The notes below the pieces were generated by a model. It saw only the letters and a list, made by a program, of their open reading frames with translations, was not told the DNA's origin and searched no databases. The position numbers and the translations under genes are program-made. From positions 1 through 12,160 of the forward strand of contig CAYZVM010000190.1 of assembly GCA_964481485.1 (NCBI GenBank): 12,160 bases of DNA, written 5' to 3'. The DNA comes from M3007 sp964481485. Its GTDB lineage: Bacteria > Bacteroidota > Bacteroidia > Chitinophagales > Saprospiraceae. Shown one piece after another: positions 1 to 6,738 of this stretch. How positions within the stretch are numbered: position 1 is the stretch's first letter; every line of letters starts with the position of its first letter.

Positions 1-558
1 AATAAAGGGAAAGGCGAATTTGCGGAAATATCCGTACTGGAATTTCCGCCCGTTTATGGCTCCAGTTTTATAGAAATGGCCGACATGAATGGCGACGGTT
101 TCTGGGACATACTTTATACAAATGGCGACAACGCGGACTATTCTTATTCTATAAAAAACTATCACGGCTTGCGTATTTGTATCAATGATAGCCAAGGTAA
201 TTTTATAGAAAAATATTTCTATCCCATGCACGGTGCGGGGAAAGTGTTGGCCACAGATTTTGACGCGGACGGCGACCTTGATTTGGCGGCAACGGCATTC
301 TTTACGGACATAGAACAGCAACCCGATGAGGGTTTTTTGTTTTTTGAAAACAAAGGTAACCTGCAATTTCACATCAGCACATTTGACAATACCGGCCACG
401 GCAAATGGCTGGTGATGGATGCTGGCGATTTGGACGGCGACGGCAGCCCCGACATCGTTTTGGGCAGTTTCCTGAAATCGGGTCTGGGCAAAAGCAGCCG
501 GACTTCTTCTGCCAAGCCCAACGCGCTCGTTTGGCTGCGCAATGTGGCAAAAAAATAG
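1..558 (+). CDS. FG-GAP/VCBS-repeat protein, 3' part
   Basis: The frame is open from the first base and ends at TAA 556-558, so the 5' end lies outside the window; the ATG at 76 is internal. About 185 residues are visible. They contain three calcium-loop repeats of the DxDxDGxxD type: DMNGDGFWD (bases 82-108), DFDADGDLD and DLDGDGSPD. These are typical of FG-GAP/VCBS beta-propeller blades, which fold into extracellular or periplasmic propellers that bind calcium and often carbohydrate or protein ligands. The protein ends in NALVWLRNVAKK with no T9SS sorting domain, so the visible end gives no export signal; a signal peptide would be upstream. The next gene starts 108 bp downstream on the same strand. 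The fold is clear, but the ligand and role cannot be told from this fragment. Confidence 0.85.
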   Translation, partial: NKGKGEFAEISVLEFPPVYGSSFIEMADMNGDGFWDILYTNGDNADYSYSIKNYHGLRICINDSQGNFIEKYFYPMHGAGKVLATDFDADGDLDLAATAFFTDIEQQPDEGFLFFENKGNLQFHISTFDNTGHGKWLVMDAGDLDGDGSPDIVLGSFLKSGLGKSSRTSSAKPNALVWLRNVAKK

Positions 559-638
559 GCACAAGATACTTCCGGCGCAATCATCTCCACATTTTCCATT
601 TTCATCTACATTTCAATCTTTATTGGATAGGAGCGGCG

Positions 639-646
639 TTCCTTTG
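639..646 (+). promoter_or_regulatory. Possible -7 element before the haem-binding gene
   Basis: TTCCTTTG matches the Bacteroidota -7 consensus TAnnTTTG at all fixed positions except the A, and lies 20 bases before the ATG at 667. No well-spaced TTTG -33 box is visible, so this is a weak candidate. Confidence 0.25.
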
Positions 647-666
647 CCCCTGCAACAAATTTTCCC

Positions 667-1161
667 ATGAAAAAGTACGTCAACCCTATCTTGCTTTCCC
701 TGCTCGCCATTTTTCTGCTGGCACAATTTATCCGCCCGGCAAAAAACCAGTCCAACGAATCGGCCCGCGACATCGCCACAAAATACCCGGTGCCGGATTC
801 GGTGCAGGCTATTTTGAAAGTTGCCTGCAATGATTGCCACACCAACTACACTATCTATCCCTGGTACGCCGAGGTGCAGCCGGTGGCCGCGTGGCTCGCC
901 AATCACGTGGACGAGGGAAAAAGGAAACTGAACCTTTCCACCTTCACCACGCGCCCGGTCGCCGTTCAAAATCACAAGTTTGAAGAAATCATCGAAATGG
1001 TGCAGGAGGACAAAATGCCCCTCGCTTCTTACACTTGGGTACACCGCGACGCGATATTGACCGATGCCCAAAAGCAGACTTTGATACATTGGGCGCAGAC
1101 ACAAATGGACTCGCTCAAAGCACAATATCCGGCGGACAGTTTGGTGCTGAAGCGGCGGTAA
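667..1161 (+). CDS. Haem-binding domain protein, membrane-anchored mono-haem cytochrome type
   Basis: This 164-residue protein has an uncleaved-looking N-terminal hydrophobic segment (residues about 7-22, NPILLSLLAIFLLAQF) that would anchor it in the inner membrane with the rest in the periplasm. A single c-type haem site, CNDCH (C54, C57, H58), is followed by YPWY (64-67). A later KMP motif (M117) is the likely second axial ligand. The order CxxCH, YPWY, then MP before a C-terminal helical part fits the 'haem-binding domain' family frequent in Bacteroidota. A role in electron transfer or redox sensing is inferred; no partner oxidase or dehydrogenase is in the window. The ATG at 667 gives a clean lysine-rich n-region (MKKY). 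The stop codon abuts a large hairpin. The FG-GAP gene upstream may be co-transcribed, but the 108-bp gap makes that uncertain. Confidence 0.9.
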   Translation: MKKYVNPILLSLLAIFLLAQFIRPAKNQSNESARDIATKYPVPDSVQAILKVACNDCHTNYTIYPWYAEVQPVAAWLANHVDEGKRKLNLSTFTTRPVAVQNHKFEEIIEMVQEDKMPLASYTWVHRDAILTDAQKQTLIHWAQTQMDSLKAQYPADSLVLKRR

Positions 1162-1241
1162 CTTTTTGTCATTTTGTGGGAATCTGTCCGCTCGACATGG
1201 GCGTACCACGAGCGTACAGATTCCCACAAAATGACAAAAAG
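1162..1241. repeat. 80-bp near-perfect palindromic element
   Basis: The arms 1162-1187 and 1216-1241 are perfect 26-base reverse complements. After one mismatch (1188/1215) the pairing continues with CGCTCG (1189-1194) and CGAGCG (1209-1214), so 32 of 33 positions pair around a 14-base loop. The loop itself holds TGG/CCA. It starts directly after the stop codon of the haem-binding gene. The outer ends are CTTTTT and AAAAAG, so a plus-strand transcript leaves the stem without a U-tract, unlike a usual intrinsic terminator. I see no target-site duplication. It looks like a REP- or MITE-type element, though the hairpin could also stabilise the upstream mRNA end. Confidence 0.85.
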
Positions 1242-1329
1242 CACCTTGCCTCGGCCCTCCCACGAAACCTTTTTCCGCCTTTTCTGTCTAAACCCGTTTC
1301 TCAGTAAAAACTACTTTTTCCCATTTTTT

Positions 1330-3960
1330 ATGGCACAAAATCGCATCCTTTCGCTGGCAATTGCCGCCTTCTTGCCACTCTTGCTGGCAGCCCAGTACCC
1401 ACAAGGTGGCCGCCCCGGCGGCGGCCCAAACGCCGCACAGTTCAACGTAGGCCGCTTCTATGGCAAGGTGATGGACGAGAACAAAAAAGGGTTGGGTTAC
1501 GCTACTGTGCAACTCTGGGGGATGCGCTTCGACAGCATGAGCCGCTCTATGAAGGAAACGCTCATCAGTGGCCAACTCACTGAAGACAACGGCGATTTTA
1601 GTTTGGAAAAACTGCCGATACGCGGCCAGTTTACCCTGAAAATCAATTTTATGGGATACGCCACCTACGAACAAAAAGTGGCTTTTGACATAAAAATGCC
1701 GAATGGTGGCGGTCGGCCAAACGGCAACAGTGGCGGCGGCATCGGCCAAATGGCTGGCTCGGTGGAGAAAGATTTGGGCAACATCATGCTGCAAACTTCC
1801 TCAAAGGTACTCAACGAAGTCACCGTCACCGCCGAAGCCTCGCAGGTCACGCTCGCATTGGACAAAAAAATCTACCGCGTGGACAAAGACGGTGTGGCCG
1901 CAGGTGGCACTGCTGAAGATGCGCTGAAAAACATCCCTTCGCTGAATGTGGACATTGACGGCAACCTCACGCTCCGCAACGCCGCACCCCAACTCTTCGT
2001 GGACGGTCGCCCTACCCCACTCACGCTCGACCAAATCCCGGCAGACGCCATTGACAACGTGGAGGTTATCACCAATCCTTCAGCCAAATACGACGCATCG
2101 GGCGGCAACGCGGGCATCGTAAATATTGTGCTGAAAAAAGAACGCCGCATCGGCTACAACGGCAGTGTGCGCGCCGGCGTGGATATGCGCGGTCGCGTCA
2201 ATCTCGGCGGCGATGTCAATGCCCGCGAAGGGAAAGTCAACACATTTTTGAGTGGCAACCTCAACCAGCGCCGCTCCCTCAGCACGGGCGCTACCGACCG
2301 CTACAACCTCGCGGGTTTGCCCCCGTTGACCAATGTTTTTCAGGAAAATGACGGCCAGAGCGACGGTTTTTTTGCGCGGGCTCGGGGCGGTGTGGACTGG
2401 TTTGTCAACAACCGCAACACCTTCACGCTCAGCGGCTCTTTTACGCGCGGCCAATTCGCCAACGACGACACCCAGACCATCCGTACCGATACGGTACTTG
2501 GCTCTCAATTGATTGGCACTTCCAATGGCATCCGCAACTCGGACAGCGAGCGCAATTTCACCAACTGGGGCGGGCAGGCTTTGTACAAATATTTGTTTCC
2601 GAAAGAAGGCAAAGAATGGACCGCGGACGTGAACTACAACCGCAGCAAATCGGACAATGAAGGTTTTTTCAACACGACCTATCTCAACCTGCCGCTGCAA
2701 ACCCGCCAACAGCAATTGGGTGCCGGGTCGAATGAGTTTGTGACGGCGCAAACGGATTTTACGAACCCGCTGACAGACAAAATGAAACTCGAACTCGGCG
2801 CACGGGCGGCTGTTCGCAATTTCCGCAGCGACAACTTCAACTTTCAAGACGACAACGGCGACGGTGAATATGAGCAGGTGAAAAACTTCACCGACCGCTA
2901 CAAATTCAACGACCAGGTGTACGCAGCGTACAGCAATTTCGCCCATTCTTTCCCCAAATGGGGCTACCAAGTCGGGCTGCGGGCAGAAAGTTCGCAGTAC
3001 ACAGGCACTTTGCTCGACATTGACTCTACCTTCAAAAATGAATATCCCATCAGCCTATTTCCCAGCGCGTTCGTGACCTACAAACTCAACGAGGAAGACA
3101 ATATTCAGTTGAGTTACACGCGCCGTATCAACCGCCCGAGTTTTTTCCAGTTGATTCCGTTCCCTGATTTTTCGGACTCGCTGCTGCTCTCGCGTGGCAA
3201 TCCGGGTCTGCGGCCAGAGTTCACCAACTCGTTCGAGGTGCAGTACCAAAATATTTTCAGCAAAGGCCACAACGTGCTGGCCTCGGTCTATTACAAACGC
3301 GCCACCGACCTCATCACCCGCTACCAATATTCGGAATTTATAGAAGCATTGGGTCGCGAAGTGGTCGTCTCTACTTATGAAAATTCCAACTCGAGCACAG
3401 CCTACGGTGTGGAATTGACGGTGAAAAACACGTTTTGGCAAAAAGTTGAGTTGACCTCCAATTTCAATTTTTACAACTCTATCGTGGATGCGCAAAACAT
3501 TGAGGCTGACTTGAAAACGGAGCAATTTACTTGGTTCGTGAAAGAAAATCTGACCGTGAAATTGCCCGAAAGTTTCACCGTCCAACTCTCCGGCTCCTAT
3601 CAAAGCCGCACCGCTTTTGCCGTGGAAAGCGGCGGGCGCGGCGGGCATGGCGGCTGGATGGGCGGCCCCACCAACACGGCGCAAGGCTACTCCATCCCGG
3701 TGTGGTTTGTGGATTTTTCGGTGCGCAAAGATTTGTGGAACCGCAAAGCCACCATCACGCTCAACGTGCAGGATATTTTCCGCTCGCGCAAACAAGGCTC
3801 GTACACCGATTCGGAATTTTTCACGCAGGATACTTGGCGCCGCCGCGACCCGCAGTTGGTGCGCCTCAATTTCTCCTACCGTTTCGGCAAATTCGACGTG
3901 TCGCTCTTCCGCCGGAAAAACAACAAGGTGGATACGGAAGGGATGGAAGGCGGATTTTGA
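1330..3960 (+). CDS. Outer-membrane beta-barrel protein, TonB-dependent receptor type
   Basis: The frame is open from 1174, but that part runs through the palindrome. The ATG at 1330 gives a proper signal peptide (MAQNRILSLAIAAFLPLLLA, cleavage near AAQ, residues 20-22), leaving an 876-residue protein. After a Gly/Pro-rich linker (25-35) comes a carboxypeptidase-regulatory-like beta-sandwich (about 42-120, FYGKVMDENKKGLGYATVQL). A second Gly-rich linker (126-140) leads to a plug-like domain (about 160-270) with LNEVTVTAE, LFVDGRP, and IDNVEVITNPSAKYDASG. The remaining 600 residues are alternating aromatic strands of a barrel, ending in LNFSYRFGKFDVSLF. This architecture fits the 'outer membrane beta-barrel' relatives of TonB receptors, which import ligands or form export channels in Bacteroidota. 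No TonB box is obvious, and no SusD-like lipoprotein is beside it, so glycan import is not implied. The substrate is unknown. Confidence 0.9.
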   Translation: MAQNRILSLAIAAFLPLLLAAQYPQGGRPGGGPNAAQFNVGRFYGKVMDENKKGLGYATVQLWGMRFDSMSRSMKETLISGQLTEDNGDFSLEKLPIRGQFTLKINFMGYATYEQKVAFDIKMPNGGGRPNGNSGGGIGQMAGSVEKDLGNIMLQTSSKVLNEVTVTAEASQVTLALDKKIYRVDKDGVAAGGTAEDALKNIPSLNVDIDGNLTLRNAAPQLFVDGRPTPLTLDQIPADAIDNVEVITNPSAKYDASGGNAGIVNIVLKKERRIGYNGSVRAGVDMRGRVNLGGDVNAREGKVNTFLSGNLNQRRSLSTGATDRYNLAGLPPLTNVFQENDGQSDGFFARARGGVDWFVNNRNTFTLSGSFTRGQFANDDTQTIRTDTVLGSQLIGTSNGIRNSDSERNFTNWGGQALYKYLFPKEGKEWTADVNYNRSKSDNEGFFNTTYLNLPLQTRQQQLGAGSNEFVTAQTDFTNPLTDKMKLELGARAAVRNFRSDNFNFQDDNGDGEYEQVKNFTDRYKFNDQVYAAYSNFAHSFPKWGYQVGLRAESSQYTGTLLDIDSTFKNEYPISLFPSAFVTYKLNEEDNIQLSYTRRINRPSFFQLIPFPDFSDSLLLSRGNPGLRPEFTNSFEVQYQNIFSKGHNVLASVYYKRATDLITRYQYSEFIEALGREVVVSTYENSNSSTAYGVELTVKNTFWQKVELTSNFNFYNSIVDAQNIEADLKTEQFTWFVKENLTVKLPESFTVQLSGSYQSRTAFAVESGGRGGHGGWMGGPTNTAQGYSIPVWFVDFSVRKDLWNRKATITLNVQDIFRSRKQGSYTDSEFFTQDTWRRRDPQLVRLNFSYRFGKFDVSLFRRKNNKVDTEGMEGGF

Positions 3961-3971
3961 TAAAAAAAGGA

Positions 3972-4128
3972 AACCGCAAAACAGCAAAACCGCAAAATGT
4001 AAAATTTAAAAAGGAAAAGGCACAACCACAAAGCCAAAAGAGGGTACACAGATTTACATTTTTCGGTTTTGCTGTTCTTTCTTTTCCCTTTTAAATTTTT
4101 CGGTTTTAAATTTTGCTGTTTTGCGGTT
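3972..4128. repeat. Nested inverted repeats in the convergent gap, possible two-way terminator
   Basis: The gap between the two converging genes (3961-4150) is very A/T-rich and built of paired arms. AACCGCAAAACAGCAAAA (3972-3989) is exactly reverse-complementary to 4111-4128. Inside it, 4002-4019 pairs with 4081-4098 at 17 of 18 positions. The left arm also holds three tandem octamers, CGCAAAAC, AGCAAAAC and CGCAAAAT (3975-3998). A further degenerate copy, TTTTGCTGTTCTTT, is at 4067-4080. Both flanking genes end here, so the fold could stop transcription from both sides, but no compact GC stem with a U-tract is seen. A degraded repeat element is equally likely. Confidence 0.65.
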
Positions 4129-4150
4129 CTTTTAGATTTTCATCTTGCTG

Positions 4151-6049
4151 CTATCTCACCACCCGCCGAAGCAGTTCTTCTCGCGGCAGCGCAATCATTT
4201 TTCCCACCGGCTTGCCGTCGCGGTAAGTCGCCACTTTTAGCGTCACCGGGCCTTCCGGTATTTCGACCGGCTGGGTGTAGCGCGGCGTAAAGGTGTCGGG
4301 CAGACTTTCGTCCAAGGTGTAAAAAATATCCAGCCCATTGACTTCTGTCGTGACATTGGCCAGCAGTTTTCCATCTTTCATGGTAGCAGTCACGATGGCA
4401 TCGTAGGCGCTGCGGGCGTAATTGTAGCCGCCAAAATCAGCGCGTTCAAAATGGCGCTCCATGCGCTGGGTGAACACGTCCCAGTTTTTCGAGCCTCTGG
4501 GGCTCCAATAAATATCAGCCGTCGCCCATGCCCTCGGGAAACTCATGTACTCCGCTTGGCGAATGGTCGGCACGCGCTCCGACCAAAGATTCGCCTGACC
4601 GCCGAGGATGTATTTGGGGTCAATACTATCGGGCATCGGCTCGAATTCGTAGGTCTTTTTCAGCCGCACTTTTTTGTACGAAGTTTGGTCTGGCTCCACG
4701 AGCGGGTCGCCTTGCAGCAGGTCAATGTAAACATAATCGTTGGGCGACATCACCACATAATGACCCAGTTTGGCGGCTTCGATGCCACCTTCCAGCCCGC
4801 GCCAACTCATCACCGCCGCGTCGGGCGCCAGCCCACCTTCCAATATTTCATCCCAACCGATGAGTTTTTTGCCTTTCGACTTGATGATTTTTTCTACCCT
4901 GTTGGTAAAATGACTCTGCAACTCGTGCGTATTTTTCAAACCCTCTTTTTGCATCAGGCTTTTACATTCTTCGTTATTTTCCCAATAGCCGTGATAACAT
5001 TCGTCGCCGCCCGTGTGGATGTACTCAAACGGGAACAGCGCCGCCACCTCGGTAAAAACTTTGTCCAAAAACGAATAGACCTCTTCGCTCGCGGGGTTCA
5101 TCGAATTGTCCACCAACATTTTAAACTGCCCGTTGCCATACCACTCTGCGAATTTATGCCCTGGGCTGACCTTGATGGTAGAGTCTTTTGTGCAGGAGAG
5201 TTCTGGATACGCCGCTATGGCCGCCGTGCTGTGGCCGGGCACGTCTATTTCGGGCAAAATCTGGATATATCGCTCGGCGGCGTAGGCCACGATTTCTTTG
5301 ATGTCGGCTTGGGTATAATAGCCGCAATCCGTCGCTGGTTCGCCGGCTTTGGGGGCTACGTGGTTGCCCCATTTTCCATAACGCTGCACCCGGCACGCGC
5401 CTATTTCTGTCAGTTTTGGCAGCGATTTGATTTCTATGCGCCAACCTTCATCATCGGTCAGGTGCCAATGGAACACGTTGTATTTGTACTGCGCCATCCG
5501 GTCTATGTACCTTTTTACATCTTCTTTTGAGAAAAAATGGCGGCTCACATCAAGCATCACGCCGCGCCAGCCGAAGCGCGGATAGTCGGTGATACGCACC
5601 GCCGGAGCCGTCCACGCGACTTTTTCGACGGACGTTTTGCTCTCAATGGCGGCGGGGAACAATTGCAACAACGTCTGCGCACCGTAGAACAACCCGGCGG
5701 GCTCGTTGGCCGAGAGACGCACATTTTGAGGTGTCACTTCGAGCATGTAACCTTCTTTGCCGAGAGTGGCGTTGGGTGTGGTGTTCAGTTTGAGTTGAAT
5801 CACGCCCTGTGCCTGCACTTTCAGCCGATAGCCTGTGGCGGTGCCCAACCGGGCGGCCAACATCTCGGCCACAGGTCGGGCAGCAGCTTGGCCGTAGCCA
5901 ATGACCGATTGGGCCGTCAGCCGGAACTCGCCTTTCAGCGATTGCATGGAAACAGGCTGCGGAATGATCGCGACATTTTGTGCAAAAAGGAAATTCAGGG
6001 TAAAACACAGAGACAATAGAATGATACGGCGCATGGTCAAAAAGGACAT
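4151..6049 (-). CDS. Beta-N-acetylhexosaminidase, glycoside hydrolase family 20
   Basis: The 632-residue product hydrolyses terminal N-acetylglucosamine or N-acetylgalactosamine from chitin-type oligosaccharides, glycans or peptidoglycan fragments by the substrate-assisted GH20 mechanism. A signal peptide (MRRIILLSLCFTLNFLFAQ) predicts export. A GH20b N-terminal domain spans about residues 25-155. The catalytic barrel begins at RFGWRGVMLDVSRHFF (158-173) and shows HWHLTDDEGWR and the family signature HTGGDE (345-350), with D349-E350 as the catalytic pair. Later barrel motifs are IGWDEILEGG and GGQANLWSE. The last 80 or so residues (IFYTLDESLPDTFTP...VTLKVATYRDGKPVG) resemble the chitobiase C-terminal domain. 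There is no T9SS domain, so the enzyme is probably periplasmic. The start may be 6049 or the in-frame ATG at 6034, which gives a more usual n-region. It follows dinB by 40 bp on the same strand and may share its transcript. Confidence 0.95.
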   Translation of the reverse strand: MSFLTMRRIILLSLCFTLNFLFAQNVAIIPQPVSMQSLKGEFRLTAQSVIGYGQAAARPVAEMLAARLGTATGYRLKVQAQGVIQLKLNTTPNATLGKEGYMLEVTPQNVRLSANEPAGLFYGAQTLLQLFPAAIESKTSVEKVAWTAPAVRITDYPRFGWRGVMLDVSRHFFSKEDVKRYIDRMAQYKYNVFHWHLTDDEGWRIEIKSLPKLTEIGACRVQRYGKWGNHVAPKAGEPATDCGYYTQADIKEIVAYAAERYIQILPEIDVPGHSTAAIAAYPELSCTKDSTIKVSPGHKFAEWYGNGQFKMLVDNSMNPASEEVYSFLDKVFTEVAALFPFEYIHTGGDECYHGYWENNEECKSLMQKEGLKNTHELQSHFTNRVEKIIKSKGKKLIGWDEILEGGLAPDAAVMSWRGLEGGIEAAKLGHYVVMSPNDYVYIDLLQGDPLVEPDQTSYKKVRLKKTYEFEPMPDSIDPKYILGGQANLWSERVPTIRQAEYMSFPRAWATADIYWSPRGSKNWDVFTQRMERHFERADFGGYNYARSAYDAIVTATMKDGKLLANVTTEVNGLDIFYTLDESLPDTFTPRYTQPVEIPEGPVTLKVATYRDGKPVGKMIALPREELLRRVVR

Positions 6050-6089
6050 TTAATATGAAAAATTGAGGTGGCAATATCTGTCATTCTAT

Positions 6090-6596
6090 TCATTTCCAGT
6101 TTGTTGACTTTTCCCAAACCTCCTCCGAAGTCAGCCCAAACAGCGGCGGCGCGGCGACACCGAGCATATTCAGGTACAGGTAAATCTGCCCGCGATGGTG
6201 TATTTCGTGTTCTGCCAACGCCCGCAGCCATTTCCAGCAAGTAATCGGTGTGCCAGCCGGCGTCTGGATTTTGGCTTGCAATTGTTCGAGCGAAAGTTGC
6301 CGGAAAATCTCTACCGATTCCCGGTGCATTTCATCAAAAAAAGCCAGCGTCGCCTCATAGCCGTCGGCCAATTCGCGCCCGCAACCGGGGTAAGCAGGCG
6401 GTCGGCCTTGCACATTTTCAGCGTACAGCCAGCGTTCGATGGTCGCCAAATGGCGCACCAAATCGCCGAGCGTGAATTTGCCGGGACGATATGTCCATTC
6501 CAAATGTTCCGGCGGAATCAGCAGCACCACACGTCGGGTGCGCTCGCGGAGGCGTTCGTAGTAGTCGAGAAAAGATTCGATGTTTTTGATTTCCAT
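6090..6596 (-). CDS. DinB-family putative metal-dependent hydrolase
   Basis: The 168-residue protein shows the four-helix DinB/YfiT-like fold. The metal-binding triad is H49 (LGDLVRHLATIERW) with H130 and H134 (AEHEIHHRGQIYLYL). Family members bind a divalent metal; some act as thiol transferases with bacillithiol or similar thiols, but the function of most is unknown, and the name reflects sequence kinship to a damage-inducible Bacillus gene rather than proven DNA repair. There is no signal peptide, so it is cytoplasmic. It is the first gene of a possible two-gene minus-strand unit with the hexosaminidase 40 bp downstream; no functional link between them is evident. Its start is 8 bases from a CTAAACC-rich leader motif that recurs before maf. 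Confidence 0.9.
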   Translation of the reverse strand: MEIKNIESFLDYYERLRERTRRVVLLIPPEHLEWTYRPGKFTLGDLVRHLATIERWLYAENVQGRPPAYPGCGRELADGYEATLAFFDEMHRESVEIFRQLSLEQLQAKIQTPAGTPITCWKWLRALAEHEIHHRGQIYLYLNMLGVAAPPLFGLTSEEVWEKSTNWK

Positions 6597-6603
6597 AAAT
6601 GAA

Positions 6604-6646
6604 TATAGTCGGTTTAGATGGTTTGGATTGGTTTAGATGGTTTGGG
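6604..6646. repeat. CTAAACC-type repeat between divergent genes, copy 1
   Basis: On the plus strand, GGTTTAGATGGTTTGG occurs at 6611-6626 and again at 6630-6645, a perfect 16-base direct repeat with a 19-base period. TATAGTCGGTTTAGA (6604-6618) is the exact reverse complement of the 15 bases just before the maf start codon. Read in the dinB direction, the unit ends eight bases before the dinB ATG. It may be a leader or operator, or a dispersed tandem repeat. Confidence 0.75.
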
Positions 6647-6686
6647 CAGGAAAACCGCGTTTGTTTTTGGCAAAATCAATTTTCCG

Positions 6687-6719
6687 TTTCAAAAAACGGA
6701 CGGTCAATTCCTACCTTTC
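6687..6719 (+). promoter_or_regulatory. Candidate promoter of the T9SS-exported propeller gene
   Basis: TACCTTTC (6712-6719) matches the Bacteroidota -7 consensus TAnnTTTG except for its last base. A TTTC at 6687-6690 could be the -33 box, 21 bases upstream. The ATG at 6739 follows 19 bases after. A small hairpin (7-bp stem, TCCGTTT at 6683-6689 and AAACGGA at 6694-6700) covers the putative -33 box, which could allow regulation; this is speculation. Confidence 0.4.
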
Positions 6720-6738
6720 CCGCCTAAAACGACATTCC

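Noticed and set aside
1174..1329. 52-codon N-terminal extension of the outer-membrane barrel protein
   Set aside because: It reads through the right half of the palindrome and lacks a signal peptide; the ATG at 1330 gives a normal signal peptide.
1330..3960. SusC-type glycan importer paired with the hexosaminidase (polysaccharide utilisation locus)
   Set aside because: No SusD-like gene is present, the barrel family differs from typical SusC, and the two genes converge rather than form one operon.
3975..3998. Possible start of a CRISPR-like array (tandem octamers)
   Set aside because: The units are eight bases with no spacers, and no cas gene is near; they are simple tandem repeats.
4451..5530. 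359-codon plus-strand frame opposite the hexosaminidase
   Set aside because: It is antisense to a gene with all GH20 motifs and its translation has no recognisable features.
6637..6738. 34-codon N-terminal extension of the T9SS propeller protein
   Set aside because: Its start lies in the 16-base direct repeat, and a candidate -7 promoter box (6712-6719) falls inside it; the ATG at 6739 starts a signal sequence.
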